Shown: piece after piece, positions 6,180 to 15,492 of the stretch | Position numbering within the stretch: the first letter of the stretch is position 1 | Layout of the letters: each line of letters opens with the position of its first letter | DNA from: Bacteroidota bacterium | Lineage (GTDB): Bacteria; Bacteroidota; Bacteroidia; Chitinophagales; Chitinophagaceae | Assembly: GCA_023430465.1 (NCBI GenBank) | Contig: JAEZAM010000136.1 | Coordinates: forward strand, 1 to 18,005 | Direction of reading: 5' to 3' | Length of the DNA: 18,005 nt | The notes under the pieces: generated by a model | The model's input: the letters and a program-made list of their open reading frames with translations, nothing else | Told to the model about the DNA's origin: nothing | The model's database searches: none | Made by a program: the position numbers and the translations under genes

Positions 6180-6599
6180 ATGAGAAAAACACTCTTCCTG
6201 GCAGTGGCCATCTCAGTGTGCGTTTCCCTGATCGGTATGCCTGTACAGGCAGCATTCAGCCTCCCGGCTACAACCACATCGATGCCTACTGAGCCCGATC
6301 CGGGGGTGGTAAAGTCTGCAGTGAATGATTTCAATGCTCTTTCGAAAAAAGAAAAAAGGAAAAAGGTCAAAGAAGTCAAGAAGCAGATCAAGGCTTTCAA
6401 AAAAGATCAAAAAGCAGGTAAAGAGCCCAGCACCAACACGCTGCTCCTCGTTATCCTCGCTATCCTTCTGCCACCACTGGCTGTATACCTGCATCAGGGT
6501 GAGATCAACACAAAATTCTGGATCAGCCTTATCCTTACCCTCCTGTTCTGGCTCCCAGGTGTGATCTATTCTTTGATCGTAGTACTCGGTAACGCATAA
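6180..6599 (+). CDS. YqaE/Pmp3 family membrane protein with signal peptide and Lys-rich linker
   Basis: The 139-aa product has three parts. Residues 1-24 form a signal peptide (MRKTLFLAVAISVC..., cleavage likely after PVQA). Residues 45-85 are very Lys-rich (ALSKKEKRKKVKEVKKQIKAFKKDQK) and probably helical. Residues 87-137 match the YqaE/Pmp3 (UPF0057) two-helix domain: VILAILLPPLAVYLHQG, then FWISLILTLLFWLPGVIYSLIVV with the signature LPP and PG-x-I-Y. Plain YqaE/Pmp3 proteins are about 50-60 residues and sit in the inner membrane, where yeast Pmp3 affects membrane potential and cation tolerance. The longer form with an N-terminal extension is found in Bacteroidota. A strong terminator follows. 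The function of the Lys-rich part is unknown; contact with nucleic acid or anionic lipid is speculation. Confidence 0.85.
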   Translation: MRKTLFLAVAISVCVSLIGMPVQAAFSLPATTTSMPTEPDPGVVKSAVNDFNALSKKEKRKKVKEVKKQIKAFKKDQKAGKEPSTNTLLLVILAILLPPLAVYLHQGEINTKFWISLILTLLFWLPGVIYSLIVVLGNA

Positions 6600-6623
6600 G
6601 TCTTACCGCCCAACGAATACAAG

Positions 6624-6651
6624 AGCTGCTCCCCCGGGGCAGCTTTTTTTT
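6624..6651 (+). terminator. Rho-independent terminator after the YqaE-family gene
   Basis: AGCTGC (6624-6629) pairs with GCAGCT (6639-6644), extended by C-G pairs around a C/G-rich loop, and is followed by eight T. It begins 25 bases after the stop codon at 6599. Confidence 0.85.
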
Positions 6652-6674
6652 GCCTTTACTTAAATGTGTCAGGT

Positions 6675-6705
6675 TTTGTGGCCGAGTGGCAAAGTGATAT
6701 TTTAG
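6675..6705 (+). promoter_or_regulatory. Probable promoter of the S41 peptidase operon
   Basis: TTTG (6675-6678), a 19-base spacer, then TATTTTAG (6698-6705), one mismatch from TAnnTTTG. The spacing is exactly that of the other promoters here. The box ends only 4 bases before the ATG at 6710, so transcription would start at or beside the start codon, implying a leaderless or nearly leaderless mRNA. Confidence 0.45.
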
Positions 6706-6709
6706 TGGA

Positions 6710-9079
6710 ATGAACCTATCCAACTGCTCCCTCCATTTGCGTGGCCTGCTTACCACCTGCGTGTTTTTTTTCCTTATCACCCATTCATTTTCCCAGACCA
6801 ACGTTTTGTTGCCAGCAGACTACCTGCAGCAAAAGCTGCCGACCGGTAAACAGTACACTTCACACGAAGTTGCGCGGTTCAGGGACCTGGGCCAGCTTTG
6901 GGGCGTGCTCCATTATTTCAATCCAAAAGTAAATTCAGGCGGTGCTGTTACCGACAGCCTGGCTTTGTCCGCTGCCCGGACACTTATCGCTGATCCTTCT
7001 GCAAATGGCTTCGCCCGTGCCGTTGAACAAATGCTGACCCTGCTTGGTGATCCCGGTACAGGTCTGTTGCGTAAAAATGATCAGCAGCCTTCGATTCTAT
7101 TTGTTGGACCCGGCAAGCCGCCCCGTGTCATCAAACTCCCTGACAGCACCTTGCTGATCGCCTTTCCTACCCTGGCGGCTGACTATATTGATGATCCTGC
7201 AGCGATCAAGGGTTTACTGCCTTCAGAATGGGGGGATGCCCGGGCCCTGATCTTTGATCTGCGCAATGCCTCCGATCCCGGCCCTTATGCCGAATACAGT
7301 TTTCTCTTCGATGTGATGCCCCTCCTGACGCAAGCCATTGCGGGTTCGACCCTGTTGCCGGCAATGTTCGAGCGAAGGGTATTCCATAGCGGGTTTGTGT
7401 CCCAAACATCCAACACGCCCAATATCTATAGCAGTGGCTGGCAGTTGACCGCCGTCCCGTCAAACGTATCCCGGGGAAATCAGCCTCCGCTGAATAAGCC
7501 AGTGACCTTTGTATATAATAGGTTCACGAGCCTCGATGTGGTAAGACAACTGTCTATCCTCCGCGCAGCAGGTTTATGCAAGCTCGTGTATGAAGGCAAT
7601 GCTGCCAGTTATCAGAATGGAAAATCACAGGTGTTGAACCTGACTGATAGCCTGTCCGTACAAGTGAGGGTGAGTGAGTTTGTGCTGGCCGGTGACCGGC
7701 CGCTTCCATTGCCTGACCTGTACATCGATAAAGTGACAGATACGAGTTTCAACGCCTTCACCCGCCATTTGCAGGATTTGTCCGGACGGGCCATTGCGGA
7801 ACCAGGCCATGCTAAATCCGATCCACCGGCATTTCTGGTTCCCCGCCCCGACCGGTATGCAGACACACTCGTCCCTTCAATTGATAAGCGGTTATTTGGA
7901 CTCTATAACTTCTGGAATGCATTTCATTATTTTTCGCCATACAAGGATGGACTTGATCATGACTGGGATTCTGTCCTGGCGAAATATGTCCCGGTATTCT
8001 TGAATGCAGATGATTCCCTTTCTTACATGCTCGCGGTACGCAGCGTCGCGAGTGAAACGCAGGATTGCCACGGCTATGTGAATTCAAGCCTCCGGGCCAC
8101 ACCGGCGAGGAAATACTACGGTGCGTGGCCACCCGTTCAATTGGGATTCATCGGGCACAAAACTTATATCGTGGAGATCGCAAAGGATTCAACTCAATCC
8201 ATCAGTGGGCTGAAAGTTGGTGATGAGATTAAACATATCGATGGGCGCACGATCAGGGAACTGGCAGAAAAGTGGAAAAAATACCTGGCCACCAGTAACC
8301 CGTCCACCTTTGAGCGGGATGTGGCCAACTATCTCACGGTTGGTCCGATTGGCTCGGAAATCCGCTTCACAGTGAAAGGTGATGGTGGAACAAAAACCAT
8401 CCCGTTGAAACGCAGTGGTCGATGGCCGATGGGAACCGGCATTAAGAGTTTCAATAAAGTTCATAAGACGGTTGAATTGCTGCAGGGAAATATAGGTTAT
8501 GTAAATATGGGGAGCCTGAAGCAGTCCATGGTGGATAGTGTGATGAATGCATTGATCAAGACCAAAGCCATCATTTTCGATATTCGTAACTATCCGCAGG
8601 GAACAGCATGGTCAATCGCTCCATGGCTGACAGCTACTGCAAAGAAAGCTGTGCTATTCGACAAGCCATTTGTCAATAACGAATATCTCGCGGGTGGAGA
8701 AGATCAATCGACATTAAAATCCCATTTTACCGTAAATCCGGGGCCTGGTAAAAAATACGCGGGTAAGGTGATCATTCTTTGTGATGAGAATACGCAGAGC
8801 CAGGCGGAGTATACGATCATGATGTTCCAGGGAGCCACAAAAACCGTTGTCATCGGTAGCCAGACGGCTGGTGCGGACGGTAACGTGACCGATGTGAGTC
8901 TCCCGGGCGGGTACTCCATTACGTTCAGTGGCCTCGGCATTTATTACCCGGATGGCACGCCTACCCAGCGACGCGGTATCAAGGTGGATATTGAGTCAAG
9001 ACCCACGATCAGGGGCTTGTTGTCGGGAAAGGATGAAGTACTTCAGCGGGCCCTGCAATATGTCAGGACAGGTAAGTGA
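6710..9079 (+). CDS. S41 family (tricorn/C-terminal-processing-like) peptidase with degenerate N-terminal duplicate
   Basis: This 789-aa exported protein has a signal peptide (residues 1-29, ending HSFSQ). The C-terminal half is an S41 peptidase: a helical cap (about 390-460), a PDZ-like domain (about 475-560) and the protease core (585-775). The catalytic Ser is S697 in ENTQSQAE, with E700 following, and a candidate His is H454 in QDCHGYV. The position of the CtpA catalytic Lys (TxGKG) reads TAGADG (719-724), so the mechanism should be of the tricorn Ser/His/Glu kind. The N-terminal half (about 52-340) repeats the same order: RFRDLGQLWGVLHYF resembles LFGLYNFWNAFHYF, GDPGT replaces DCHG, and VYNRFTSLD aligns with CDENTQSQA, keeping a Ser (S274) but losing Glu. 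The first copy therefore looks inactive. Two lipoprotein genes overlap its 3' end. Substrate unknown; location periplasmic by inference. Confidence 0.88.
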   Translation: MNLSNCSLHLRGLLTTCVFFFLITHSFSQTNVLLPADYLQQKLPTGKQYTSHEVARFRDLGQLWGVLHYFNPKVNSGGAVTDSLALSAARTLIADPSANGFARAVEQMLTLLGDPGTGLLRKNDQQPSILFVGPGKPPRVIKLPDSTLLIAFPTLAADYIDDPAAIKGLLPSEWGDARALIFDLRNASDPGPYAEYSFLFDVMPLLTQAIAGSTLLPAMFERRVFHSGFVSQTSNTPNIYSSGWQLTAVPSNVSRGNQPPLNKPVTFVYNRFTSLDVVRQLSILRAAGLCKLVYEGNAASYQNGKSQVLNLTDSLSVQVRVSEFVLAGDRPLPLPDLYIDKVTDTSFNAFTRHLQDLSGRAIAEPGHAKSDPPAFLVPRPDRYADTLVPSIDKRLFGLYNFWNAFHYFSPYKDGLDHDWDSVLAKYVPVFLNADDSLSYMLAVRSVASETQDCHGYVNSSLRATPARKYYGAWPPVQLGFIGHKTYIVEIAKDSTQSISGLKVGDEIKHIDGRTIRELAEKWKKYLATSNPSTFERDVANYLTVGPIGSEIRFTVKGDGGTKTIPLKRSGRWPMGTGIKSFNKVHKTVELLQGNIGYVNMGSLKQSMVDSVMNALIKTKAIIFDIRNYPQGTAWSIAPWLTATAKKAVLFDKPFVNNEYLAGGEDQSTLKSHFTVNPGPGKKYAGKVIILCDENTQSQAEYTIMMFQGATKTVVIGSQTAGADGNVTDVSLPGGYSITFSGLGIYYPDGTPTQRRGIKVDIESRPTIRGLLSGKDEVLQRALQYVRTGK

Positions 9080-10202
9080 AACTAACAAATATCCTGCTGT
9101 GAGAAAATCAGTCGTACTTATTATGGCAATCATTTTTTTCGGTTGCGTATCGCAAAAGCCACCGTGCTGCACCGATCAGGAGAGCCGGAGTTTGCTGGCC
9201 GTGGATTCCATTCTTTTGTCTTCCAGGGAAATTGGCATCGCTGATATAAATGCTTCTCTGAATGAGTATGGCTGGTTTGCTAATTCCGGATTTCATTTCA
9301 TTCACCGGGAAGACCGGGACTTTCTCGCGTTTGTGGCTTCAAATCACACTGATCTGATTATCCAGGATATTTTTAATGGTGAAGTAACAAAAGTGGATAT
9401 GGGTAAATGGCTCGAGAGGAAGTATCGATACAACCTCCTGATTCAAAACGACACCATCCACATTATAAATGCCGATAAGTTCACCTATGCGGCTATTCAA
9501 TTTGATACGGGTTTTAGGGTGCAGGAGATCTATCGGTTTGATCTTAAGGAATATTTGTCGGTCTCAGGCTACTTCCTGAACTCCCATGTATTTATTGATA
9601 AGAAGATCGCCTTTACCTATCCGTATCTGGTTATCCCTTATGGTAAAACCGGGCGACACAACGGAATGGATGATAAACTATCACTTCGTTTCGACGTCGT
9701 TCGCAGGTCGGTCAAAAAAATGTTTAAATACCCGCAGAAATACTACTCGTGCGATATCCAGGATCCATACCCTATTCTCTCAGGTACTTCTGATGGACGG
9801 GTTATTGCAGCCTATATGAAAGATAACACGCTTTTTGAGCTGGACGTGGACCATGCGACTTCAACTACCCGCGATAGTGTGAGGTTCAACAGCCAATATA
9901 TGTGTTATGACCGATCACTCGCTGACAACCTTGCCTATACAAACAAGTTTGATCTGAACGATGAGTGCAATGTAAATCTGATCACTACCAATTCAGCTAT
10001 CATCCTCATTAAAGACCTTCGCCGGGACCGAAAAACGGAGCCATTGAGAACCGCAATCCTGGTTTTCAAAAATGATTTTAAGTGCATCGGCACTTTCTTT
10101 CCAGGCGAACACCTCGACTCCAGGCTGATCTTCCCCTACAAAAATGGCATATTGGCAATTAACTCCCAGAGAACAAAAGGCTACCACTATGAGATCCCAT
10201 AA
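9060..10202 (+). CDS. Lipoprotein of unknown function, possibly beta-propeller (DUF4221/6-bladed-like)
   Basis: From the ATG at 9060 the 380-aa product has a long n-region (MSGQVSETNKYPAVRKS), a hydrophobic core (VVLIMAII) and lipobox FFGC, with C29 as the lipidated residue, followed by a further Cys pair (PPCC). A GTG at 9099 would give a more compact signal (MRKSVVLIMAIIFFGC) and is an alternative start. The frame is also open back to 8928, inside the S41 gene, but that extension is a shadow. The mature part is a series of short strands with 'hydrophobic-D/N-G' turns (FLAFVASNHTDLIIQDIFNGEVTKVDMGKW; TFAYAAIQFDTGFRVQEIYRFDL-like segments). This is the look of Bacteroidota lipoproteins with a six-bladed propeller, including DUF4221. 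The family is not certain. It overlaps the S41 gene by 20 bases and the next gene by 14, so translation is probably coupled. Confidence 0.7.
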   Translation: MSGQVSETNKYPAVRKSVVLIMAIIFFGCVSQKPPCCTDQESRSLLAVDSILLSSREIGIADINASLNEYGWFANSGFHFIHREDRDFLAFVASNHTDLIIQDIFNGEVTKVDMGKWLERKYRYNLLIQNDTIHIINADKFTYAAIQFDTGFRVQEIYRFDLKEYLSVSGYFLNSHVFIDKKIAFTYPYLVIPYGKTGRHNGMDDKLSLRFDVVRRSVKKMFKYPQKYYSCDIQDPYPILSGTSDGRVIAAYMKDNTLFELDVDHATSTTRDSVRFNSQYMCYDRSLADNLAYTNKFDLNDECNVNLITTNSAIILIKDLRRDRKTEPLRTAILVFKNDFKCIGTFFPGEHLDSRLIFPYKNGILAINSQRTKGYHYEIP

Positions 10203-10617
10203 GCTCATTTTACTTATTGCCCTCTGGTCGTTGCTCATCGCCTGCTCGGCAACCAGGCGGGGAGCGTTGCCTGTAAATCTCAATGCGCCGATGGCTGACT
10301 CGTTGTTTAACAGATTCGGCGATAATATTGCCATCGTATCCTGCCTCCGCTGTGCTTGTTTTGTCGATGCGCTGAATAAAGAATTCGTAGAAAAATCGGT
10401 TGTTCCTACCGGGTATATCCTCATTACCGACACAAGTTGTAACAAGTTTCGATTCAACGTGCAGCATGTACCGGCTGCCACGCTCGACAGGCTGAGTGAT
10501 GACATCTATAACGTAACTTTTTTGCAGAAAAGAGATACGGGAATTGCTTATCGCATTTTACACATTGAAGAGAGCGCACGCATTCACTCGATTGCCCAAC
10601 GTTTCTTTGCCAAATGA
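10189..10617 (+). CDS. Small lipoprotein with CxxCxC motif, thioredoxin-like fold possible
   Basis: With the ATG at 10189 (14 bases before the preceding stop) the product has 142 residues and a textbook signal for lipidation: MRSHKLILLIALWSLLIAC, lipobox LIAC with C19. The earlier ATG at 10144 adds a polar, non-signal segment and is rejected. The mature part contains a strand, then a Cys cluster, then a helix: NIAIVSCLRCACFVDALNKEF (C52, C55, C57). A second strand and a lone Cys follow (GYILITDTSC, C84). Strand-CxxC-helix is the arrangement of thioredoxin-like and TlpA-like proteins, but the usual Trp and cis-Pro are not obvious, so metal binding is an alternative. Overlap with the upstream lipoprotein suggests the two are made in fixed ratio and may act together at the outer membrane. 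No family name can be given. Confidence 0.75.
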   Translation: MRSHKLILLIALWSLLIACSATRRGALPVNLNAPMADSLFNRFGDNIAIVSCLRCACFVDALNKEFVEKSVVPTGYILITDTSCNKFRFNVQHVPAATLDRLSDDIYNVTFLQKRDTGIAYRILHIEESARIHSIAQRFFAK

Positions 10618-10702
10618 TGCCCAGGGGTTGTAAAAGCCAATCCGTGACATAGCTGCCTGTTCACTGACCCACACCCCCGGGTTCAGTTAGTCCATATCGG
10701 AC

Positions 10703-10746
10703 AAAAAAAAGCGTGAAGGGAGTTGCTGTTGCTTCTCCCCTCACGC
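10703..10746 (-). terminator. Rho-independent terminator of dnaK
   Basis: GCGTGAAGGGAG (10711-10722) pairs with CTCCCCTCACGC (10735-10746) over 12 positions with one A-C mismatch. On the minus strand it is followed by eight T (10710-10703). It begins 23 bases after the dnaK stop codon. Confidence 0.9.
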
Positions 10747-10768
10747 ATCGATGAATTATCCGCAGCCC

Positions 10769-12673
<1,905 letters not shown>

Positions 12674-12772
12674 AATAAAATTTTCTGTTTAATGATTTAC
12701 CCGTTGTCGGGCTGATACCCCTGTTCAATCATTATGCCGCAGCCAGAAACGTGAAAAAATGGCAGTCCCTCA

Positions 12773-12782
12773 ACCAATTGGT
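12773..12782. promoter_or_regulatory. Perfect 10-bp palindrome between dnaK and the DUF456 gene
   Basis: ACCAATTGGT is fully self-complementary and sits about 100 bases upstream of dnaK (minus) and 70 upstream of the DUF456 gene (plus), in a 179-base divergent gap. A separate CTGCCATTTTTTCAC stretch lies nearer dnaK (minus strand, about 12752-12766). Either could be an operator for heat control, but I know of no exact match, so this is a candidate only. Confidence 0.25.
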
Positions 12783-12852
12783 ATACAGTATTGCAGTTAC
12801 AGCAAGGCAGTATCTGACAGAAGGTTGTAACTTTATCATCAAAGACTATTCC

Positions 12853-13323
12853 ATGGACACATTTTGGATCGTGCTGGGCATTTTGCTCGTCGTGCTTGCC
12901 ATTGGTGGGAGCATTCTGCCCTTGTTACCGGGTCCGCCTGTTGCCTATGTCGGGCTCCTGATCCAGCAGTTGCGGGAGCCCAATCCTTTCACCACTAAGT
13001 TTCTGCTCATCTGGGCTGGAATCGTAGTACTGGTTATCGTGTTGGATTACCTGGTGCCCATCTGGGGTACCCGTCGTTTTGGTGGCACCAAATATGGGGT
13101 CTGGGGCTGTACGATTGGTTTCCTGGCAGCGTTCTGGATGGGGCCGATCGGTGTGATCGCCGGACCGTTCATAGGTGCCTTTATCGGGGAAATGCTGGCC
13201 GGCCAGGACAGCCGGAAATCCTTCCGCGCGGCACTGGGTTCATTCGCCGGATTCCTGCTCGGCGCGTTTCTCAAACTTGTTGTTTGCTTTATGATGCTGT
13301 ATTACGTCATTGCTTCTATTTAG
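12853..13323 (+). CDS. DUF456 family membrane protein
   Basis: The 156-aa inner-membrane protein has four or so hydrophobic segments: about 4-20, 47-67, 78-113 (Gly-rich re-entrant type) and 127-152. DUF456 hallmarks are visible: LPLLPGPPVAYVGL (23-36), WGTRRFGGTKYGVWGCTIG (71-89), GPIGVIAGPFIGAFIGEMLAG (97-117) and FRAALGSFAGFLLGAFLK (124-141). The Gly-x-x-x-Gly spacing suggests tight helix packing. The function of the family is unknown. The frame is open back to 12751, but that part would add a polar segment with no family match, and the ATG at 12853 starts right at the first helix. It is divergent from dnaK; a DUF4403 lipoprotein gene follows on the same strand after 131 bases that hold a dispersed repeat. 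Confidence 0.85.
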   Translation: MDTFWIVLGILLVVLAIGGSILPLLPGPPVAYVGLLIQQLREPNPFTTKFLLIWAGIVVLVIVLDYLVPIWGTRRFGGTKYGVWGCTIGFLAAFWMGPIGVIAGPFIGAFIGEMLAGQDSRKSFRAALGSFAGFLLGAFLKLVVCFMMLYYVIASI

Positions 13324-13361
13324 ATACAGGACTGCAAAAGAGCCGGCATCCCGAACCGGCC

Positions 13362-13405
13362 CGCAATCCCGAAGGATCGGGACGAAGCCACGGGAGTAAA
13401 GTGAG
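13362..13405 (-). repeat. 44-base dispersed hairpin repeat, copy 2
   Basis: On the minus strand this matches 5995-6038 at 39 of 44 positions, identical over 13362-13385, and keeps the 6-bp stem with TCCT loop. A separate GCCGG/CCGGC inverted repeat lies just upstream (about 13342-13360). It sits in the 131-base gap between the DUF456 and DUF4403 genes. Confidence 0.75.
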
Positions 13406-13454
13406 CAAAGCACCTGAAGACGCATCTGGATGCATTTCCCTATTTTTAATCTTT

Positions 13455-14885
13455 ATGAAAAACACCCTATACTGCTTATTGCTTCTTTCCGCGCTTTCAC
13501 TGCTATCATGTTCGAAAAAGATCACAGCGGGAATACCCCTTTTATCCGAAACAAATTTTAAACTGGATTCCCTTCCCAGTTCCGAGATCGTGATACCGGT
13601 ACAGGTGAATCTCCGCCCCTTTTATGCCCTCGCGGAAAAGCAGGTCGATACCCTCTTCACATCGCCCGGGTACCCGGACAAATGGGTGCAACCCTCCTGT
13701 GACACCCGTTATAAATATACCTTCCGCCGCGGCCCGCTGCAGTTCCGTGCTGCAGGCATGGCCCTCAACCTTGGCTTTACCGGTTATTACCGGATCATCG
13801 GCTCTACACGTGTTTGCGTCAGTGGTGCCTCCCTCTCACCCTGGACACCACCCTGCCGCTGCGGATTTGATGAGGCTGAGCGCCGGGTAAATGTCTCCTT
13901 TAACAATAGCCTGGCGATTACACCTGATTACAAGATTAAACTCAACATCAAACGCAATGAGCCCCAACCACTCGATAAATGCGAGATATGTTTCTGGGGA
14001 CAGGATATTACAAAACAGGTGCTCGCAGGATTGACAGCGGAACTCGATGCCAGCAAGGCGGCCCTGGATAAATCCTATGGCACCGTGGACCTCAGGAAAG
14101 AGTTCCAGCAATTATGGGATCAGCTCAATGCACCCTATAATGTATATGGAATGGGCTTCCTGCAAATCAACCCGGAGAAATTGAAGATCAACAATGTTGC
14201 TGCCCGCGGCGATTCGCTTTACCTTACGCTGGGACTGGCCGCACGCCCGGCTGTGAGTTTTGAGCGGCAGTCTGTATCACCCCGAAAAATCCCTGACATG
14301 GGCGAGTTTGGCCGCCGCGATGGTTTCTCCATTTTCGTCGATGCCAGCCTGAACTATGATTCGCTCAGCACCATCATGAACCGGCACCTGGTGAACAAGG
14401 AGTTCGATTTCAATAAAGGACCCGTCAGGAAGAAATTTATCATTAAGGAATGTCGGCTCAGTGGTGCGGGAAACGAGAAACTGATCATACGGATAAATTT
14501 TTCCGGCACGGACAATGGCACCATCTACTTTACGGGCAGACCGGTCTATACCCGCGAAACCCGTGTGCTGGAAATAAAGGATCTCGACTTCGATATCCGG
14601 TCCAAAGACGCGCTGCTCAAGGGCGCGGAATGGCTGTTCAGCCGCCGCATCATCAACGAAGTAGCGAAAAACACGCGGTTTGAACTTGGCACCTATCTCG
14701 ACTCTGCCCGGGCAACCATCAATGCGCAGTTGAACCAGGAGTGGATCAAAGGAGTGAGCAGTAAAGGAACGGTCAGCAATATTGAACTGATCGGTGTTTA
14801 TCCCACCTCCGGTGCGCTCGTTATCCGCAGCAACTGCCAGGGCTCGCTGCGGGTGGATGTAGACAAAATTGACTTCAGCTTTTGA
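13455..14885 (+). CDS. DUF4403 family lipoprotein
   Basis: With the ATG at 13455 the product has 476 residues and a lipoprotein signal (MKNTLYCLLLLSALSLLSC, C19 lipidated). The frame is open upstream to 13284, but that extension runs through the dispersed repeat and into the DUF456 gene, so it is rejected. The mature protein matches DUF4403: opening strands IVIPVQVNLRPFYALAEKQVDTLF, a paired-strand segment with Cys (WTPPCRCGFDEAERRV), a helix (QDITKQVLAGLTAELDASKAALDK), and a C-terminal repeat of the same architecture ending in VIRSNCQGSLRVDV. The family is found in Bacteroidota envelopes; its two halves have been likened to lipid-binding tubular folds, but no function is established. A TATTTTTA box ends 7 bases before the ATG. 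It shares 11 bases with the convergent gtrA-like gene. Confidence 0.82.
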   Translation: MKNTLYCLLLLSALSLLSCSKKITAGIPLLSETNFKLDSLPSSEIVIPVQVNLRPFYALAEKQVDTLFTSPGYPDKWVQPSCDTRYKYTFRRGPLQFRAAGMALNLGFTGYYRIIGSTRVCVSGASLSPWTPPCRCGFDEAERRVNVSFNNSLAITPDYKIKLNIKRNEPQPLDKCEICFWGQDITKQVLAGLTAELDASKAALDKSYGTVDLRKEFQQLWDQLNAPYNVYGMGFLQINPEKLKINNVAARGDSLYLTLGLAARPAVSFERQSVSPRKIPDMGEFGRRDGFSIFVDASLNYDSLSTIMNRHLVNKEFDFNKGPVRKKFIIKECRLSGAGNEKLIIRINFSGTDNGTIYFTGRPVYTRETRVLEIKDLDFDIRSKDALLKGAEWLFSRRIINEVAKNTRFELGTYLDSARATINAQLNQEWIKGVSSKGTVSNIELIGVYPTSGALVIRSNCQGSLRVDVDKIDFSF

Positions 14886-15381
14886 AATCCTTGTCTGCTT
14901 TGAAGGAAAAATGCCGCTGTGCAAGGTAGCTGAAGACGATAACGATACTGGTTGTCATCACCTGTGCTATGACGGGATAGATATGAAACCTTTCCACGAA
15001 TATCTTCAGGAGAATATAGTTCAGCATCAGGTTGAACATGCAGATGGCGAAATAGCGCAGCAGTTGGACGTTACCACGAATCCTCGAGTCGGAGAACACG
15101 ACATATTTCGACATAAAAAATCCGATCGGAAATGTGATGATGAATGAAATGAACAAGGCAGCGATGTGCGCCTTGAATGCATAGAAGCCCAGGTGCAGGG
15201 TTCGCTCATCAAGTATGTAATGGAAGCTGACGAAGTAGATGATAAATCCAAGCAATGTATTTCCCCCGCCGGAAGCTGCATACCGGAATGTTTGCAGATT
15301 CATGATCTTTTTGAATGGCGGATAAAAAAAATCGATGACCGGCAGGATCAGATCCCGTACACTGTGTAGATGTCGTCGCAT
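14875..15381 (-). CDS. GtrA family membrane protein
   Basis: The 168-aa protein has four membrane helices (about residues 37-57, 66-89, 109-129 and 133-152 counting from the ATG at 15381). It carries GtrA features: FRYAASGGGNTLLGFIIYF near the first helix, SFIITFPIGFFMSKYVVF in the second, and LNYILLKIFVE in the third. GtrA proteins are thought to help move polyprenol-linked sugars across the inner membrane for later glycosylation. The N-terminal IDFFYPPFKKIMNLQTFRY segment is what I expect in Bacteroidota members, which supports the start at 15381. A GTG at 15402 extends the frame by 7 residues, and an internal ATG at 15303 would give a shorter protein. No glycosyltransferase lies beside it in the window. 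Its stop overlaps the DUF4403 gene tail to tail. Confidence 0.88.
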   Translation of the reverse strand: MRRHLHSVRDLILPVIDFFYPPFKKIMNLQTFRYAASGGGNTLLGFIIYFVSFHYILDERTLHLGFYAFKAHIAALFISFIITFPIGFFMSKYVVFSDSRIRGNVQLLRYFAICMFNLMLNYILLKIFVERFHIYPVIAQVMTTSIVIVFSYLAQRHFSFKADKDFKS

Positions 15382-15464
15382 AATCGGGGCGCAAAATATC
15401 ACAACTTTCGTGTTCCACCAGAATTATGATCAGGTCATCACCCCAATAGTTAAGCGGCTTTCCG

Positions 15465-15472
15465 TAATTTTG
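15465..15472 (+). promoter_or_regulatory. -7 promoter box of argS
   Basis: TAATTTTG is a perfect TAnnTTTG box 20 bases before the ATG at 15493. No TTG is present 17-23 bases upstream, so the -33 part is degenerate. Confidence 0.45.
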
Positions 15473-15492
15473 CCCACAAATTTATCTGCTTC

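Noticed and set aside
5736..6183. Several 87-93 codon frames on both strands of the 5.7-6.2 kb gap
   Set aside because: They read through the tandem and dispersed repeats, giving peptides such as SSPSSIQPIQHPT, and have no start signals or domain features.
6678..6700. GCCGAGTGGC resembling the D-arm of a tRNA-Leu/Ser gene
   Set aside because: No matching acceptor stem, anticodon arm or GGTTCGA-type T-arm follows within 90 bases; the sequence runs into the S41 signal peptide.
8928..9059. Upstream extension of the first lipoprotein frame into the S41 gene
   Set aside because: It is a shifted-frame shadow of the conserved S41 C-terminus and would bury the lipoprotein signal more than 70 residues inside the protein.
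10655..10692. Possible plus-strand terminator hairpin (CTGACCC with GGGTTCAG) after the lipoprotein operon
   Set aside because: The stem needs a bulge and has no T-run after it; too weak to list as a terminator.
13284..13454. N-terminal extension of the DUF4403 gene
   Set aside because: It begins inside the DUF456 gene and crosses the dispersed repeat; the lipoprotein signal starts exactly at the ATG at 13455.
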